Source: Aminobacterium mobile DSM 12262
GTDB taxonomy: Bacteria > Synergistota > Synergistia > Synergistales > Aminobacteriaceae
Reading direction: 5' to 3'
Length of the DNA: 64,000 nucleotides
Assembly (NCBI RefSeq): GCF_000526395.1
Contig: NZ_JAFZ01000001.1
Location: 310,001-374,000, forward strand
Shown here: positions 52,634 to 60,655 of the stretch, in pieces
Numbering within the stretch: the first letter of the stretch is position 1
How the letters are laid out: each line of letters begins with the position of its first letter
Program-made: the position numbers and the translations under genes
The notes under the pieces: model-generated
Databases searched by the model: none
What the model saw: only the letters and a program-made list of their open reading frames with translations
Told to the model about the DNA's origin: nothing

Positions 52634-54040
52634 ATGAAGAATCTCGATGAATTAGTACTCTCTCGATCGCAAGAACTGATACAGACTGTTCAGGAGAGTG
52701 TCCGCATTCCCAGCATTTGTTCCGCACCTCAGCCCGACTGTCCCTATGGCAGGGAGATAGGGCGTACCCTGGACCATGCTCTGCATGTAGCCCAATCCTT
52801 AGGGTTTCATACTGTTAATCTCGATGGCAAAGTGGCATGGGCTGAATATGGTGATGGCGAGGAAATTGTTGGAGCCATGGGGCACCTTGATGTGGTTCCT
52901 CCAGGAGAAAATTGGGATTTCGATCCTTTCTGTGGAGATATAGTTGATAACCACATACGGGGCAGAGGAACACAAGATGATAAAGGACCTCTTTTCAGCT
53001 CCCTCTTTGCATTAAAAGCGCTGGCAGACTCTGGCGTTCCTTTGAAAAATAAGATTCGGATTATTTTCGGTCTAGACGAAGAATCCGGCAAAATGAAAGA
53101 TGTAACAGCCTATCTAGAATCTGAAGGCCCTTGGCTGATGGGGTACACTCCCGACGGAGAATACCCGGTAATCAATGCAGAGAAAGGGGCTCTCAAGTTT
53201 ATTGGCAAAACCAATTTCACTGGAAATCTCCCAGGTAAAATCACGCCTCTTTCTTACAACGGGGGTGAAAGCACGGGATCTGTGCCAGCAAAAGCGGAAG
53301 CCCTCCTTTCAGGGGGAAAAAGGGAATTGGAAGAAGCGAAGGGTATTCTGACAAAGATGGCAGCAGAACTTCACTGGCCAATTTCTACCAGTTGGCACGA
53401 CTCCCATCTGAAGATTTCCGTTATGGGTAAAGCTGCGCATGCAACCTTGCCTGGATTGGGTGTGAATGCCATTGGAAGGCTCTGTTCTCTAATGGCAAAA
53501 TTGGATATGGCAGAAACATACCGTCGTTTCTTTCGCTTTATTGGAGAAAACATTGCCCTTTCCCCTGATCTATCAGGTCTAGGTTTAGCGGCTTCTCATC
53601 CTCATACGGGGGATATTACCTGTAATTTGGCTCAACTTAAAGGAGACAACAACAATGCTTCTTTCTTTGTAGGGATCTATATACCAGCTGAGACAATTTC
53701 TTTCGAAGATGCTTGCTCTAAAATTAAATCTATTTGCCTCAAAGAAGCTATTGTTCTTGATATACAAACTCAGATGGCACCACTGCTTGTATCTCCTCAA
53801 TCTCGTCTCATTCAGGCCTTATCCAGGGGCTATAAGAGCGCGACAAATGAGGAGCCTCGATTACTATCTATGTGTGGCAGCACATATTCGAAAAAAATGC
53901 CGAATATGGTTCCATTTGGGGGGGCTTTCAATGATGAACCGGACTTCGCTCACGGGGCGAATGAAAGAGTTCTCATAGATCGCCTGCTCCGCAGTACGTG
54001 CATCATGGCTCATGCTCTTAGAGAGCTGGCGAACGATTAG
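52634..54040 (+). CDS. M20 family dipeptidase (PepV/Sapep-like)
   Basis: Cytoplasmic zinc dipeptidase of 468 residues. MGHLDVVPPGENWDFDPF and RGTQDDKGPL carry His and Asp metal ligands, FGLDEESG the catalytic Glu pair; the long lid domain extends from about 180 to 380, and the last ligand His is in DFAHGANE. This length and lid are characteristic of PepV. GGAGG lies before the ATG. Three bases separate it from the MFS gene. Confidence 0.92.
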   Translation: MKNLDELVLSRSQELIQTVQESVRIPSICSAPQPDCPYGREIGRTLDHALHVAQSLGFHTVNLDGKVAWAEYGDGEEIVGAMGHLDVVPPGENWDFDPFCGDIVDNHIRGRGTQDDKGPLFSSLFALKALADSGVPLKNKIRIIFGLDEESGKMKDVTAYLESEGPWLMGYTPDGEYPVINAEKGALKFIGKTNFTGNLPGKITPLSYNGGESTGSVPAKAEALLSGGKRELEEAKGILTKMAAELHWPISTSWHDSHLKISVMGKAAHATLPGLGVNAIGRLCSLMAKLDMAETYRRFFRFIGENIALSPDLSGLGLAASHPHTGDITCNLAQLKGDNNNASFFVGIYIPAETISFEDACSKIKSICLKEAIVLDIQTQMAPLLVSPQSRLIQALSRGYKSATNEEPRLLSMCGSTYSKKMPNMVPFGGAFNDEPDFAHGANERVLIDRLLRSTCIMAHALRELAND

Positions 54041-54042
54041 CT

Positions 54043-55230
54043 ATGACATATAGCCCAGTAGTGTTCCAACTTCTATTTATGACGTTTTCAGCAGCGGCGA
54101 TGGATAGCGGCTACTACTTCCTTCCGGCCTATTTTCCCAGTGTTGGTTTCGATACTGGCCCATGGCTGGGATGGATAATGGGGGCCGGGTATGGAGTATC
54201 AGCTCTTTCTCGACCATTCGCTCCTTTGATAGTAGAACGAATTGGTCTTGATCGCTCTCTGAAAGTTGGATTTCTATTACTACTGGTTGCTTCCGTAGCT
54301 TTGGCTGTTGGTCCATTAACAGTGGGACTTGCTATCTTCTACAAAGTACTTCTTGGCTTCGGCTTTACGCTTCAGGGAGTTTCCATGATAGCTTATCAAA
54401 TGGTTCTCGTTCCAAAACAGACGCGAGGACGGGATATCGCCCTGATCTCTTTGGGGTACGTTCTTCCATCTCTCATACTTGCGCCTTGCCTTGAATGGAT
54501 TCTCCTTAAAGGCTATCCGCACGTCTACTCTTTAACTCTTGTAGTAGTTGTGTTAGGCGGATTATTGCTCAGTCTTCGCTTCAGAGGAGAGCTAGAACAC
54601 CCCAGCCTTTGTAAAGAAGAGAAAGGGGCTGCTAGCTACAAAGAAATATTCACCATGCGCCCAATCCTTGCATTCATGGCTGTCATGTTCGTTTTCTCCT
54701 TAGTGGATGCCATGCAGATTACCTTCGTGTCTCTTGCTTATGAACGACATCTTGTGGCTACGGCGTTTTTCCTTCCTGTTGCCGTTACGTCTCTGGCAAT
54801 CCGTACTTTAGGAGGCTCCCTTTTGAATCGTTTCCCTCGTCGTCTTTTGGCAGGAGCTACTACCTTTGTTACAGCCATTGGTATTTTAGGTACGAGTTTC
54901 GCCTCATCCTCATGGCAACTTGTATTCTTAGGAATTTTTTTCGGCATTGGAATGGGAATCGGATTCCCTGCCATGACGTGCCTGGTAGGGGATTTAGGTG
55001 ATGATCGAACGCGTACAAAGCTTGCAGCAATCTATGGGCTGCTTTATTCAGGTACTTTCTTTATAGTACCTGCAATTATTAGCTCTATTGCAGCATATCT
55101 GAACTATACAATAGCCTATCGTCTTGTATCTATTGCCTTTTTAAGCCTGAACGTTGCTGCTTTTCGCTGGAGTTATGGTATACAGCAAGCCGCGACTTCA
55201 CAAAATATAGAAACCATATCGGAGGTATGA
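54043..55230 (+). CDS. MFS transporter
   Basis: Twelve-segment carrier of 395 residues, the same length as and similar to that at 6119 (both have FxGIGMGIGFP near residue 300 and a DRSLKVGF/RKSLLIAS loop after helix two). Placed between a dipeptidase and a ProC-like reductase; may export or import amino acids. ATG directly after the PepV stop codon. Confidence 0.85.
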   Translation: MTYSPVVFQLLFMTFSAAAMDSGYYFLPAYFPSVGFDTGPWLGWIMGAGYGVSALSRPFAPLIVERIGLDRSLKVGFLLLLVASVALAVGPLTVGLAIFYKVLLGFGFTLQGVSMIAYQMVLVPKQTRGRDIALISLGYVLPSLILAPCLEWILLKGYPHVYSLTLVVVVLGGLLLSLRFRGELEHPSLCKEEKGAASYKEIFTMRPILAFMAVMFVFSLVDAMQITFVSLAYERHLVATAFFLPVAVTSLAIRTLGGSLLNRFPRRLLAGATTFVTAIGILGTSFASSSWQLVFLGIFFGIGMGIGFPAMTCLVGDLGDDRTRTKLAAIYGLLYSGTFFIVPAIISSIAAYLNYTIAYRLVSIAFLSLNVAAFRWSYGIQQAATSQNIETISEV

Positions 55231-55234
55231 CATT

Positions 55235-56056
55235 ATGAAAATTGGATTTATTGGTGCGGGTCTCATTTGTGAAATTCTAACTCAAAATATTTTGGGCAGC
55301 GGGCTTGTTAAAGCGGAGGATATCCACATTACCGATGTTTTTAAAGCTCGTGAAAAAGAAATGCACGATCGCTATGGCCTTACAGTTGCTTCTGATAAGG
55401 CTGACGTTATTAAGGCTGCAGATTTTGTGTTTATTTGTGTTCGCTCTGATAATGCAATAGATCTTGCAGAGGAACTTCGTAAAATGAACCCTGATTTCAG
55501 TGGCAAAGCCCTTGTTTCCATCTCATCGGGCATACCCATGAAACTTTATGAGGATATCTTCCCAGACCTTGCCATTGCCAGGGCTCTTCCCAACCCTCCC
55601 AGCCGCATTGGTCATGGAGTAGTTGCTGTAGCCTTTAACAAAAAATTTAACGATACTCAGAGAGAAAATCTCATGAAACTTTTTGATTCCATGGGGAAAG
55701 CTTATATGCTCGACGAAGAGAAAATCAACGTTGCTACAGCTACTACAGGCCCTGCACCTGTCTATGCTTTCTTCGAAGCCATGGTAGAATCTGCTCTACT
55801 TCTTGGCATTGACCATAAAACGGCATCTCATATGGCCTTTGGGACAGTAGAAGGTTGTTTAAAAGTTTGGGAACGACAAATTGATAATATAGCAGGCCTA
55901 TTGAAAGAGACGAGCACTCCAGGTGGTATCTCTGTCCGTCAGCTTTATGCACTTGAAAAACGGGCTTTCAAGGCTATTGTCAAAGAAAACTATGAGGAAG
56001 GCTGGACTCGCACAAAGGCTTACAGCGATTCTATTCGAGAAATGTTAAAAAAGTAA
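55235..56056 (+). CDS. proC: Pyrroline-5-carboxylate reductase family protein
   Basis: 273 residues; N-terminal IGFIGAGLICEILTQNIL binds NAD(P)H, VSISSGIPMKLYE and ARALPNPPSRIGHGV fit ProC, and TATTGPAPVYAFFEAMVESALLLG and TSTPGGISVRQLYALE are the C-terminal dimer blocks. It reduces pyrroline-5-carboxylate to proline or a related cyclic imine. Because the saccharopine-dehydrogenase-like enzyme is in the same region, a lysine-derived imine is a possible alternative substrate. GGAGG before the ATG. Confidence 0.88.
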   Translation: MKIGFIGAGLICEILTQNILGSGLVKAEDIHITDVFKAREKEMHDRYGLTVASDKADVIKAADFVFICVRSDNAIDLAEELRKMNPDFSGKALVSISSGIPMKLYEDIFPDLAIARALPNPPSRIGHGVVAVAFNKKFNDTQRENLMKLFDSMGKAYMLDEEKINVATATTGPAPVYAFFEAMVESALLLGIDHKTASHMAFGTVEGCLKVWERQIDNIAGLLKETSTPGGISVRQLYALEKRAFKAIVKENYEEGWTRTKAYSDSIREMLKK

Positions 56057-56083
56057 GTTTTTTAAAAGAAAGTCTCGAAGGTA

Positions 56084-56971
56084 GTGTCTGTGAATATTAT
56101 TGGAGTTTTTTATAGCCTTCTTGTCGCTTTTGTGTGGGGAAGTGCCCCTATTATCTATCGCTATTGCATTGCGAGCAGTTCTGCATTGAAGATGCAGGCT
56201 GTGCGTAGCATTGGATTTTTAGGATGTGGTCTGGTTATAGCGGCATTTTCTCCAGACATAATGCGAGTTGCTTTCCATTCGGCCTTCCTGGTTTCCATTG
56301 GTGGGCTATCGGCTCTTTTAGTTGGCGACTCGCTTTTTTTCCACGGCATTAAACTTATAGGGCCTGGTACCGCTACCGCTATTACAGGTACCTATCCCTT
56401 CTTTGCAAGTGTTGCGGCGATTCTTTTCCTTGGCGAAAAAGCTACCACGGCAACGGTTGTGGGAACAATCTGTATTTTTGTTGGATTAGTGGTCTTCCGC
56501 ATGAAAAAAGAGGAACCAAAGCAGAAATCTCTTAAGGGAGTTCTTCTGGCACTCTTCGCAGCTTTTTTTTGGAGTGTTAACTTTGTTTTAACTAGATGGG
56601 GAATGACTGCAGGTAATATTTCGCCCAAGGCCCTTGTTTTCTGGCAATCTATTTCTTTCTTCATATCTATATGGCTGTGCTGGGGCATCTCTTGGTTTAG
56701 AAACGGTCGACAAGAGCCTTTTTTTAAAATGCCGCTTAAAAACATGCTCATGATGATAACAGTGGGAGTTCTATCAATGGGGTTGGGAGGCTTCCTGACG
56801 TCAGAAGCGATGAGATATGCTCCTGCATCGGTAGTAACTCCTATTACTGCATCTAGCCCCCTCTTTGCGGCATTTTGGGGGAGAGTACTCTATAGGGAAC
56901 CTATTTTAATTCCCCAATGGATTGGCATTGTCCTTATACTTGCTGGTGGAGTGGCCATCAACTTCGGTTGA
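56084..56971 (+). CDS. EamA/DMT family permease
   Basis: Ten-helix drug/metabolite-type membrane protein, 295 residues, built as a duplicated five-helix unit: the halves begin with FVWGSAPIIYRY and FFWSVNFVLTRW. Function is typically amino-acid or metabolite export. GTG 56084 is the likeliest start. Last gene before a strong terminator. Confidence 0.87.
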   Translation: MSVNIIGVFYSLLVAFVWGSAPIIYRYCIASSSALKMQAVRSIGFLGCGLVIAAFSPDIMRVAFHSAFLVSIGGLSALLVGDSLFFHGIKLIGPGTATAITGTYPFFASVAAILFLGEKATTATVVGTICIFVGLVVFRMKKEEPKQKSLKGVLLALFAAFFWSVNFVLTRWGMTAGNISPKALVFWQSISFFISIWLCWGISWFRNGRQEPFFKMPLKNMLMMITVGVLSMGLGGFLTSEAMRYAPASVVTPITASSPLFAAFWGRVLYREPILIPQWIGIVLILAGGVAINFG

Positions 56972-56994
56972 TAAGGCATTCATAGAACAGTAAC

Positions 56995-57052
56995 AAAGCC
57001 CCTCTTGTAGTGAAAACGAAGCAGCGTTTCAACTACGGGAGGGGCTTTCTCC
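56995..57052 (+). terminator. Terminator after the EamA gene
   Basis: AAAGCCCCTC (56995-57004) pairs with GAGGGGCTTT (57039-57048); an inner helix GTAGT/ACTAC adds to the stem. A CT-rich tail follows. Confidence 0.78.
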
Positions 57053-57372
57053 CGTCCTCTTACCCACACTATCAATAGTATGCAACAAGCAACCATTGGC
57101 CGGCATGTAGTACATAGAGCAAAACCTAGCACCACCCTACCTCCAAAAACCTTCCAGCGACGTTATTTACGCGCTCAGGAAGGGCCATCATGTACCAAGA
57201 ACCTCTCCTGGCTTTACTGCACGTTGCACAGCCTGATGCCACGTATTTTACAAGGCCAGCTGTTCGACGAAAGGCCCTACTTGGGGAACTTCTCCCCCCA
57301 CGTATTTGTATCTTTTACCCCTTGACCCCACTTATAAGGGTGAAGGCTGGTAAAAGAAAGGAGGTGTGGCTC
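57053..57372 (+). other. Leader region of the small-protein cluster
   Basis: A 320-base stretch. A frame from ATG 57190 runs into the next gene, but its first 60 codons look non-coding. TTGACC at 57322 could be a -35 element without a clear -10; the cluster's own sigma factor might use another sequence. No other feature seen. Confidence 0.4.
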
Positions 57373-57594
57373 GTGTCTCTGTATATTCCTGTTGAAAGTC
57401 GGCTACAGCTTCGCATTAATCTTGGTCCCGATGAAAATGGCGACATGGTTCTTAAAAGCATGAACTTCTCTGATGTATTACCTGAAGCCGAAGCTGGCAA
57501 AGTAGATCTTGTAGCGAAATCTCTTGCTTCCTTGCTTGAGTATCCTCTCGAGGAAACGCTGAAGATCGATAGTAACGCCGTTGAAGAGCAGTAG
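57373..57594 (+). CDS. DUF1659 family small protein
   Basis: 73 residues starting GTG behind AAAGGAGGTG. RLQLRINLGPDENGDMVLKS is the characteristic DUF1659 start, followed by a helix with VAKSLASLLEYPLEE. Function unknown. The same beta-beta-helix-beta pattern is seen in the following protein, so the two look distantly related. In Firmicutes DUF1659, DUF2922 and YvrJ genes are regularly neighbours, as here. Confidence 0.85.
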   Translation: MSLYIPVESRLQLRINLGPDENGDMVLKSMNFSDVLPEAEAGKVDLVAKSLASLLEYPLEETLKIDSNAVEEQ

Positions 57595-57636
57595 TTATCA
57601 GGTATCGTAGAGTTTAGATAAAAAGGGGGGATACAT

Positions 57637-57843
57637 ATGAAGAGCGTACGACTCAAGTTTGGAACGTCCGACGGAAAAAAACGAACCATCTCCCTGCGAT
57701 ATCCACGGGCAGATATAACAGAGCCTGAGGTCCGCAGTGCCATGCAGGCCCTTATCGATAACAACATTTTTGTAAATGGCCTTACTGCTATTGCAAGCGC
57801 AGAGATGGTAGAGACCACTGTGACTCCTCTTATTGAAGGGTAA
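57637..57843 (+). CDS. DUF2922 family small protein
   Basis: 68 residues. VRLKFGTSDGKKRTISLRYP then EVRSAMQALIDNNIF and AEMVETTVTPL fit DUF2922. Function unknown. ATG follows AAAGGGGGG. A terminator-like hairpin lies right after it, so this and DUF1659 may be made in larger amounts than the downstream proteins. Confidence 0.87.
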   Translation: MKSVRLKFGTSDGKKRTISLRYPRADITEPEVRSAMQALIDNNIFVNGLTAIASAEMVETTVTPLIEG

Positions 57844-57851
57844 ACGACTAT

Positions 57852-57885
57852 AAAGGCGGCCGGGAATTTCCCGGTCGCCTTTTCA
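57852..57885 (+). terminator. Terminator between DUF2922 and YvrJ genes
   Basis: Stem 57852-57864 with 57870-57882 (AAAGGCGGCCGGG against CCCGGTCGCCTTT, one G-T pair), five-base loop, ending in TTTT. Confidence 0.75.
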
Positions 57886-57909
57886 TGCTTCTAAAAGGAG
57901 GTGATAGAG

Positions 57910-58080
57910 ATGGAGGACTTTTGGTCCTTGTGTCTTCAAAATGGCTTTTCTGTGGCGGTAGCAGCCTATCTGCTTGTACGTATGGAGAAAAGGCTTGACG
58001 AACTCACGGAAGCCATCCGGCGCCTCGAAAGCGCTATCACACATATTGGAGGAGGCATGAACAGTGAAACAGCTTCTTAA
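57910..58080 (+). CDS. YvrJ family small membrane protein
   Basis: 56 residues. One membrane helix at about 12-24 (GFSVAVAAYLLVRMEKRL) followed by a charged helix with heptad spacing (DELTEAIRRLESAITHI) that may form a coiled coil inside the cell. This is the YvrJ pattern. ATG 57910 follows AAGGAGGTGATAG. Its last 17 bases overlap the peptidase gene. Confidence 0.83.
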   Translation: MEDFWSLCLQNGFSVAVAAYLLVRMEKRLDELTEAIRRLESAITHIGGGMNSETAS

Positions 58081-58438
58081 TGATTTCCAGCTTACACCCC
58101 ACTTTAACTTGCGGGAATTTCAATGTCGTTGTTGTCAACAGGCAAAAGTATGGCCTCAATTGCCGCTATGCCTTGAAAAACTGAGAACCCTTTGGGGAAA
58201 ACCTCTTATTCTCACGAGTGGATACCGTTGCCCAACCCATAACAAAGAAGTAGGCGGTGTCCCTCATAGTCTTCATATGAAAGGTTGTGCTGCAGACGTG
58301 GTAGTTATGCATAAATATCAATCCCATTTCTGCAAATTAGCAGAAAAAACCGGATTCCACACCATCTTGCCCTACGGTCGTCGTAACTTCGTTCATCTCG
58401 CCATAAAAATCAACCAAAAGAGGGTGAGAATGGAGTGA
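58064..58438 (+). CDS. M15A-type peptidase (peptidoglycan D-Ala peptidase-like)
   Basis: 124 residues, GTG start inside the YvrJ gene. HFNLREFQCRCC is the usual beginning of Peptidase_M15_3; TSGYRCPTHNKEVGG, SLHMKGCAADVV and FVHLAI contain the zinc ligands His, Asp and His. It has no signal peptide, like phage endolysins and similar cell-wall enzymes, so export would need another route. Overlaps the sigma factor gene by four bases. Confidence 0.87.
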   Translation: MKQLLNDFQLTPHFNLREFQCRCCQQAKVWPQLPLCLEKLRTLWGKPLILTSGYRCPTHNKEVGGVPHSLHMKGCAADVVVMHKYQSHFCKLAEKTGFHTILPYGRRNFVHLAIKINQKRVRME

Positions 58439-58935
58439 GTGCCAATAAACGAATTGAAGAAACAGAAAAATTTAAGTGTTGGGTTCGTCACTTTATTGAA
58501 ATAACGGCACGACGATATGTTGGTAGAGGTGCCGAGTTTGAAGATTTGAAACAAGAAGGCATTATAGCCTATCTCTTTCTTATACAAAAATGCCCGCCGG
58601 AAAAGTCTAAAAAAGAGTATATTTCCAAACGATTACCGGGGCGAGTTCGAGACGCAGCCAGGCGATATCGCAGAACTCCTTACGCCTGCGAGTTTACCCC
58701 TCAACTTGAAGTGGTAATGGCAGCCCCGAGGAAAAACCTTCCTATTGAATATATCGATATGCTAGAGCGCTATTTTACCCGGGAAGAGATCTTCCTTATC
58801 CAGGCACTTTTCTTAGGGTATACGCAGAAAGAAATAGCTGAAAAGTTACAACGTACCCAACAGGCTGTGAGTGCTCGCATAAAGAAGATACGGCGCAAAA
58901 CGAGGAATATTCTTCATCGTTATTGGCCGCTATAA
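58435..58935 (+). CDS. Sigma-70 family RNA polymerase sigma factor-like protein
   Basis: 166 residues. The first part (ITARRYVGRGAEFEDLKQEGIIAYLFLIQ) corresponds to sigma region 2, with the DLxQEG polymerase-binding motif. The last part (LIQALFLGYTQKEIAEKLQRTQQAVSARIKKIRRK) is the region 4 helix-turn-helix. GTG start overlaps the peptidase stop codon. No anti-sigma gene is obvious, though YvrJ could be its membrane partner. Probably directs expression of this cluster or other surface genes. Confidence 0.85.
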   Translation: MSANKRIEETEKFKCWVRHFIEITARRYVGRGAEFEDLKQEGIIAYLFLIQKCPPEKSKKEYISKRLPGRVRDAARRYRRTPYACEFTPQLEVVMAAPRKNLPIEYIDMLERYFTREEIFLIQALFLGYTQKEIAEKLQRTQQAVSARIKKIRRKTRNILHRYWPL

Positions 58936-58941
58936 ACTTTT

Positions 58942-58965
58942 AAGGGAGCCAGATGTGGCTCCCTT
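58942..58965 (+). terminator. Terminator after the sigma factor gene
   Basis: AAGGGAGCCA (58942-58951) and TGGCTCCCTT (58956-58965) with a GATG loop. C-rich rather than T-rich tail. Confidence 0.7.
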
Positions 58966-59036
58966 CCCCCGCTATCATGATATAATTTCAAATATTGCCT
59001 CTCAAGCAAAATATATCCATGGAGATAGTAAAAAAC

Positions 59037-59969
59037 ATGAACAAACACTTTATTGGCATTCTTTTTGCACTCTGCACAGGAATTTCCTGGGGCGTGGTGA
59101 GTCCTTTAGGGCGTGCTCTTGCCCTTCGAGGTGTGGATATGGCAACAGTTATAGTGCTGCGAGCCTTTCTCGTTACCATCTGCTGTGGCACCTACCTGGC
59201 ATGGTGCGACCGCGCCTCCCTGAAAAAGACAGTACAGGAACAGGGGCTTCTTTTTATCTACGGTATTCTCTCTGTAGTGTGCACCTATACGGGATTTCTT
59301 TACTCTTTAAAATATCTCACAGTTTCTGCCGCCCTTATTATTCACTACACCTTCCCTCTCGTCACCCTCATAGGTGGAATTTTTATTACGCGGGAACGCC
59401 CCACCTTCGCCCAGATTGTGTCGGCTTTTCTTATTCTTCTCGGTGTATGGGTGGGCATGTTTTTCGGAAAAGGCGGAGCTCAAAACATTGCCCTTCCAGG
59501 AATTCTTTGGGGGCTTGTAGCCGTTATGGGGCTAGCCGGTCAATCTCTCTTGGGGCGAAAAATAGCGAAAGAAGGACGCATTACCCAAGGCAGCCTTATT
59601 TTTTATTCCCATCTCTGGGGTGGACTCTGCATGGTTCTTGCAAAGCATCTCTCTGCTGGATGGCACGATATTGCACTCCTTTCCCGCAGCGATTGGGGAT
59701 CTATCTTCCTTCTCACCGCTATAGGAAGCTTGTTGGCGTACGCAGCGTACTACACAGCCCTTAAATATATTTCAGCCACAGCTGCCAGTCTTGTATGTAC
59801 AGTGGAAATAGTAACGGGCATTAGCCTTGCCGCTCTCTTGAGCAAAGAGATGCCAACGACCAACGAAATATGGGGCAGTGCCATTATTATTCTCGCCATC
59901 TTTCTTGCAGCTCTGCCGCCAGACCTTTTCCAGCGGCGCCCGCGGCATTCCATGCGAGATAATGCGTAA
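59037..59969 (+). CDS. EamA/DMT family permease
   Basis: Ten-helix metabolite permease, 310 residues, duplicated unit (ALCTGISWGVVSPLGRAL and GLVAVMGLAGQSLLGRKI). ATG 59037 has GGAGAT upstream; ATG 59019 is an alternative. Distantly like the permease at 56084. Substrate unknown. Monocistronic between two terminators. Confidence 0.87.
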   Translation: MNKHFIGILFALCTGISWGVVSPLGRALALRGVDMATVIVLRAFLVTICCGTYLAWCDRASLKKTVQEQGLLFIYGILSVVCTYTGFLYSLKYLTVSAALIIHYTFPLVTLIGGIFITRERPTFAQIVSAFLILLGVWVGMFFGKGGAQNIALPGILWGLVAVMGLAGQSLLGRKIAKEGRITQGSLIFYSHLWGGLCMVLAKHLSAGWHDIALLSRSDWGSIFLLTAIGSLLAYAAYYTALKYISATAASLVCTVEIVTGISLAALLSKEMPTTNEIWGSAIIILAIFLAALPPDLFQRRPRHSMRDNA

Positions 59970-59984
59970 AAAGAGGTGTAGATT

Positions 59985-60026
59985 AAGGGAAGCACTTTTT
60001 TAGAGAAGGTGCTTCCCTTGTTTTTT
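59985..60026 (+). terminator. Terminator
   Basis: AAGGGAAGCAC (59985-59995) pairs with GTGCTTCCCTT (60009-60019), followed by GTTTTTT. Confidence 0.88.
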
Positions 60027-60062
60027 GACAATCTCTATTTTGAGTAATAAAATGACTCAAAA
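60025..60062 (+). promoter_or_regulatory. Promoter with overlapping inverted repeat
   Basis: TTGACA (60025-60030), 17 bases, TAAAAT (60048-60053). TTTTGAGT (60038-60045) and ACTCAAAA (60055-60062) form a perfect inverted repeat around the -10. The gene it serves encodes a winged-helix protein, so autoregulation is likely. Confidence 0.7.
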
Positions 60063-60087
60063 AGGGAAAGGAAATATTCAATAACAC

Positions 60088-60615
60088 ATGCTTGAATCTC
60101 TTATCACATCAAAAACCCGAATAAAACTGCTTTTAAAATTCTTTCTGAACCCGGAAAACAAAGGGTATTTGCGGGAACTCTCCGATGAATTTGGCGAGTC
60201 GACTAACGCTGTGCGGGTAGAACTGAATCGCCTTACAGAAGCAGGCCTCTTAGAGACCCACGACGAAGGTCGAACAAAAGTCTATAGGGCCAACATAAAA
60301 CACCCGCTCTTTCCAGAAATACGGGCCATTGTGGCAAAAACGCTTGGAATCGACCAACTTGTGGATCAGGTTATAAAACGCCTTGGCAATGTGGAACTTG
60401 CCTTTATAACTGGAGACTATGCAAAAGGTATTGACTCTGGCCTTATCGACCTAGTGCTTGTTGGTGACATTGACAGGGCATACCTGCAAAGCCTGATAGA
60501 CAAACTTGAAAAGATGATTGAACGGAAAATTCGTGTTTTGGTACTGAAGCAAGACGAATTGCAGATGTTGAGTGATACTTTTGCTGATAATGTACTTGTG
60601 GTTTGGGAGATGTAA
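60088..60615 (+). CDS. Winged-helix protein with nucleotidyltransferase-like C-terminal domain
   Basis: 175 residues. Residues 1-75 are an ArsR-like winged helix (GYLRELSDEFGESTNAVRVELNRLTEAGLLE, then GRTKVYRAN as wing). The rest resembles the minimal nucleotidyltransferase fold (VELAFITGDYAKGIDSGLIDLVLVG), where GSxAxG-x-DxDL is replaced by GDYAKGIDSGLIDL, so catalysis is doubtful. Such proteins often precede surface-polysaccharide genes, as here, and probably regulate them. Confidence 0.85.
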   Translation: MLESLITSKTRIKLLLKFFLNPENKGYLRELSDEFGESTNAVRVELNRLTEAGLLETHDEGRTKVYRANIKHPLFPEIRAIVAKTLGIDQLVDQVIKRLGNVELAFITGDYAKGIDSGLIDLVLVGDIDRAYLQSLIDKLEKMIERKIRVLVLKQDELQMLSDTFADNVLVVWEM

Positions 60616-60655
60616 TGTGGACAATATGGTTAAGATTATTAGTGGAGAAAGAATA

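Noticed and set aside
57190-57372. N-terminal extension of the DUF1659 protein
   Set aside because: The frame is open, but the GTG at 57373 has an excellent RBS and the family begins there; the preceding residues look random.
58955-59764. 269-codon plus-strand frame
   Set aside because: Shifted frame of the EamA permease gene; composition is improbable for a protein and the membrane pattern is in the other frame.
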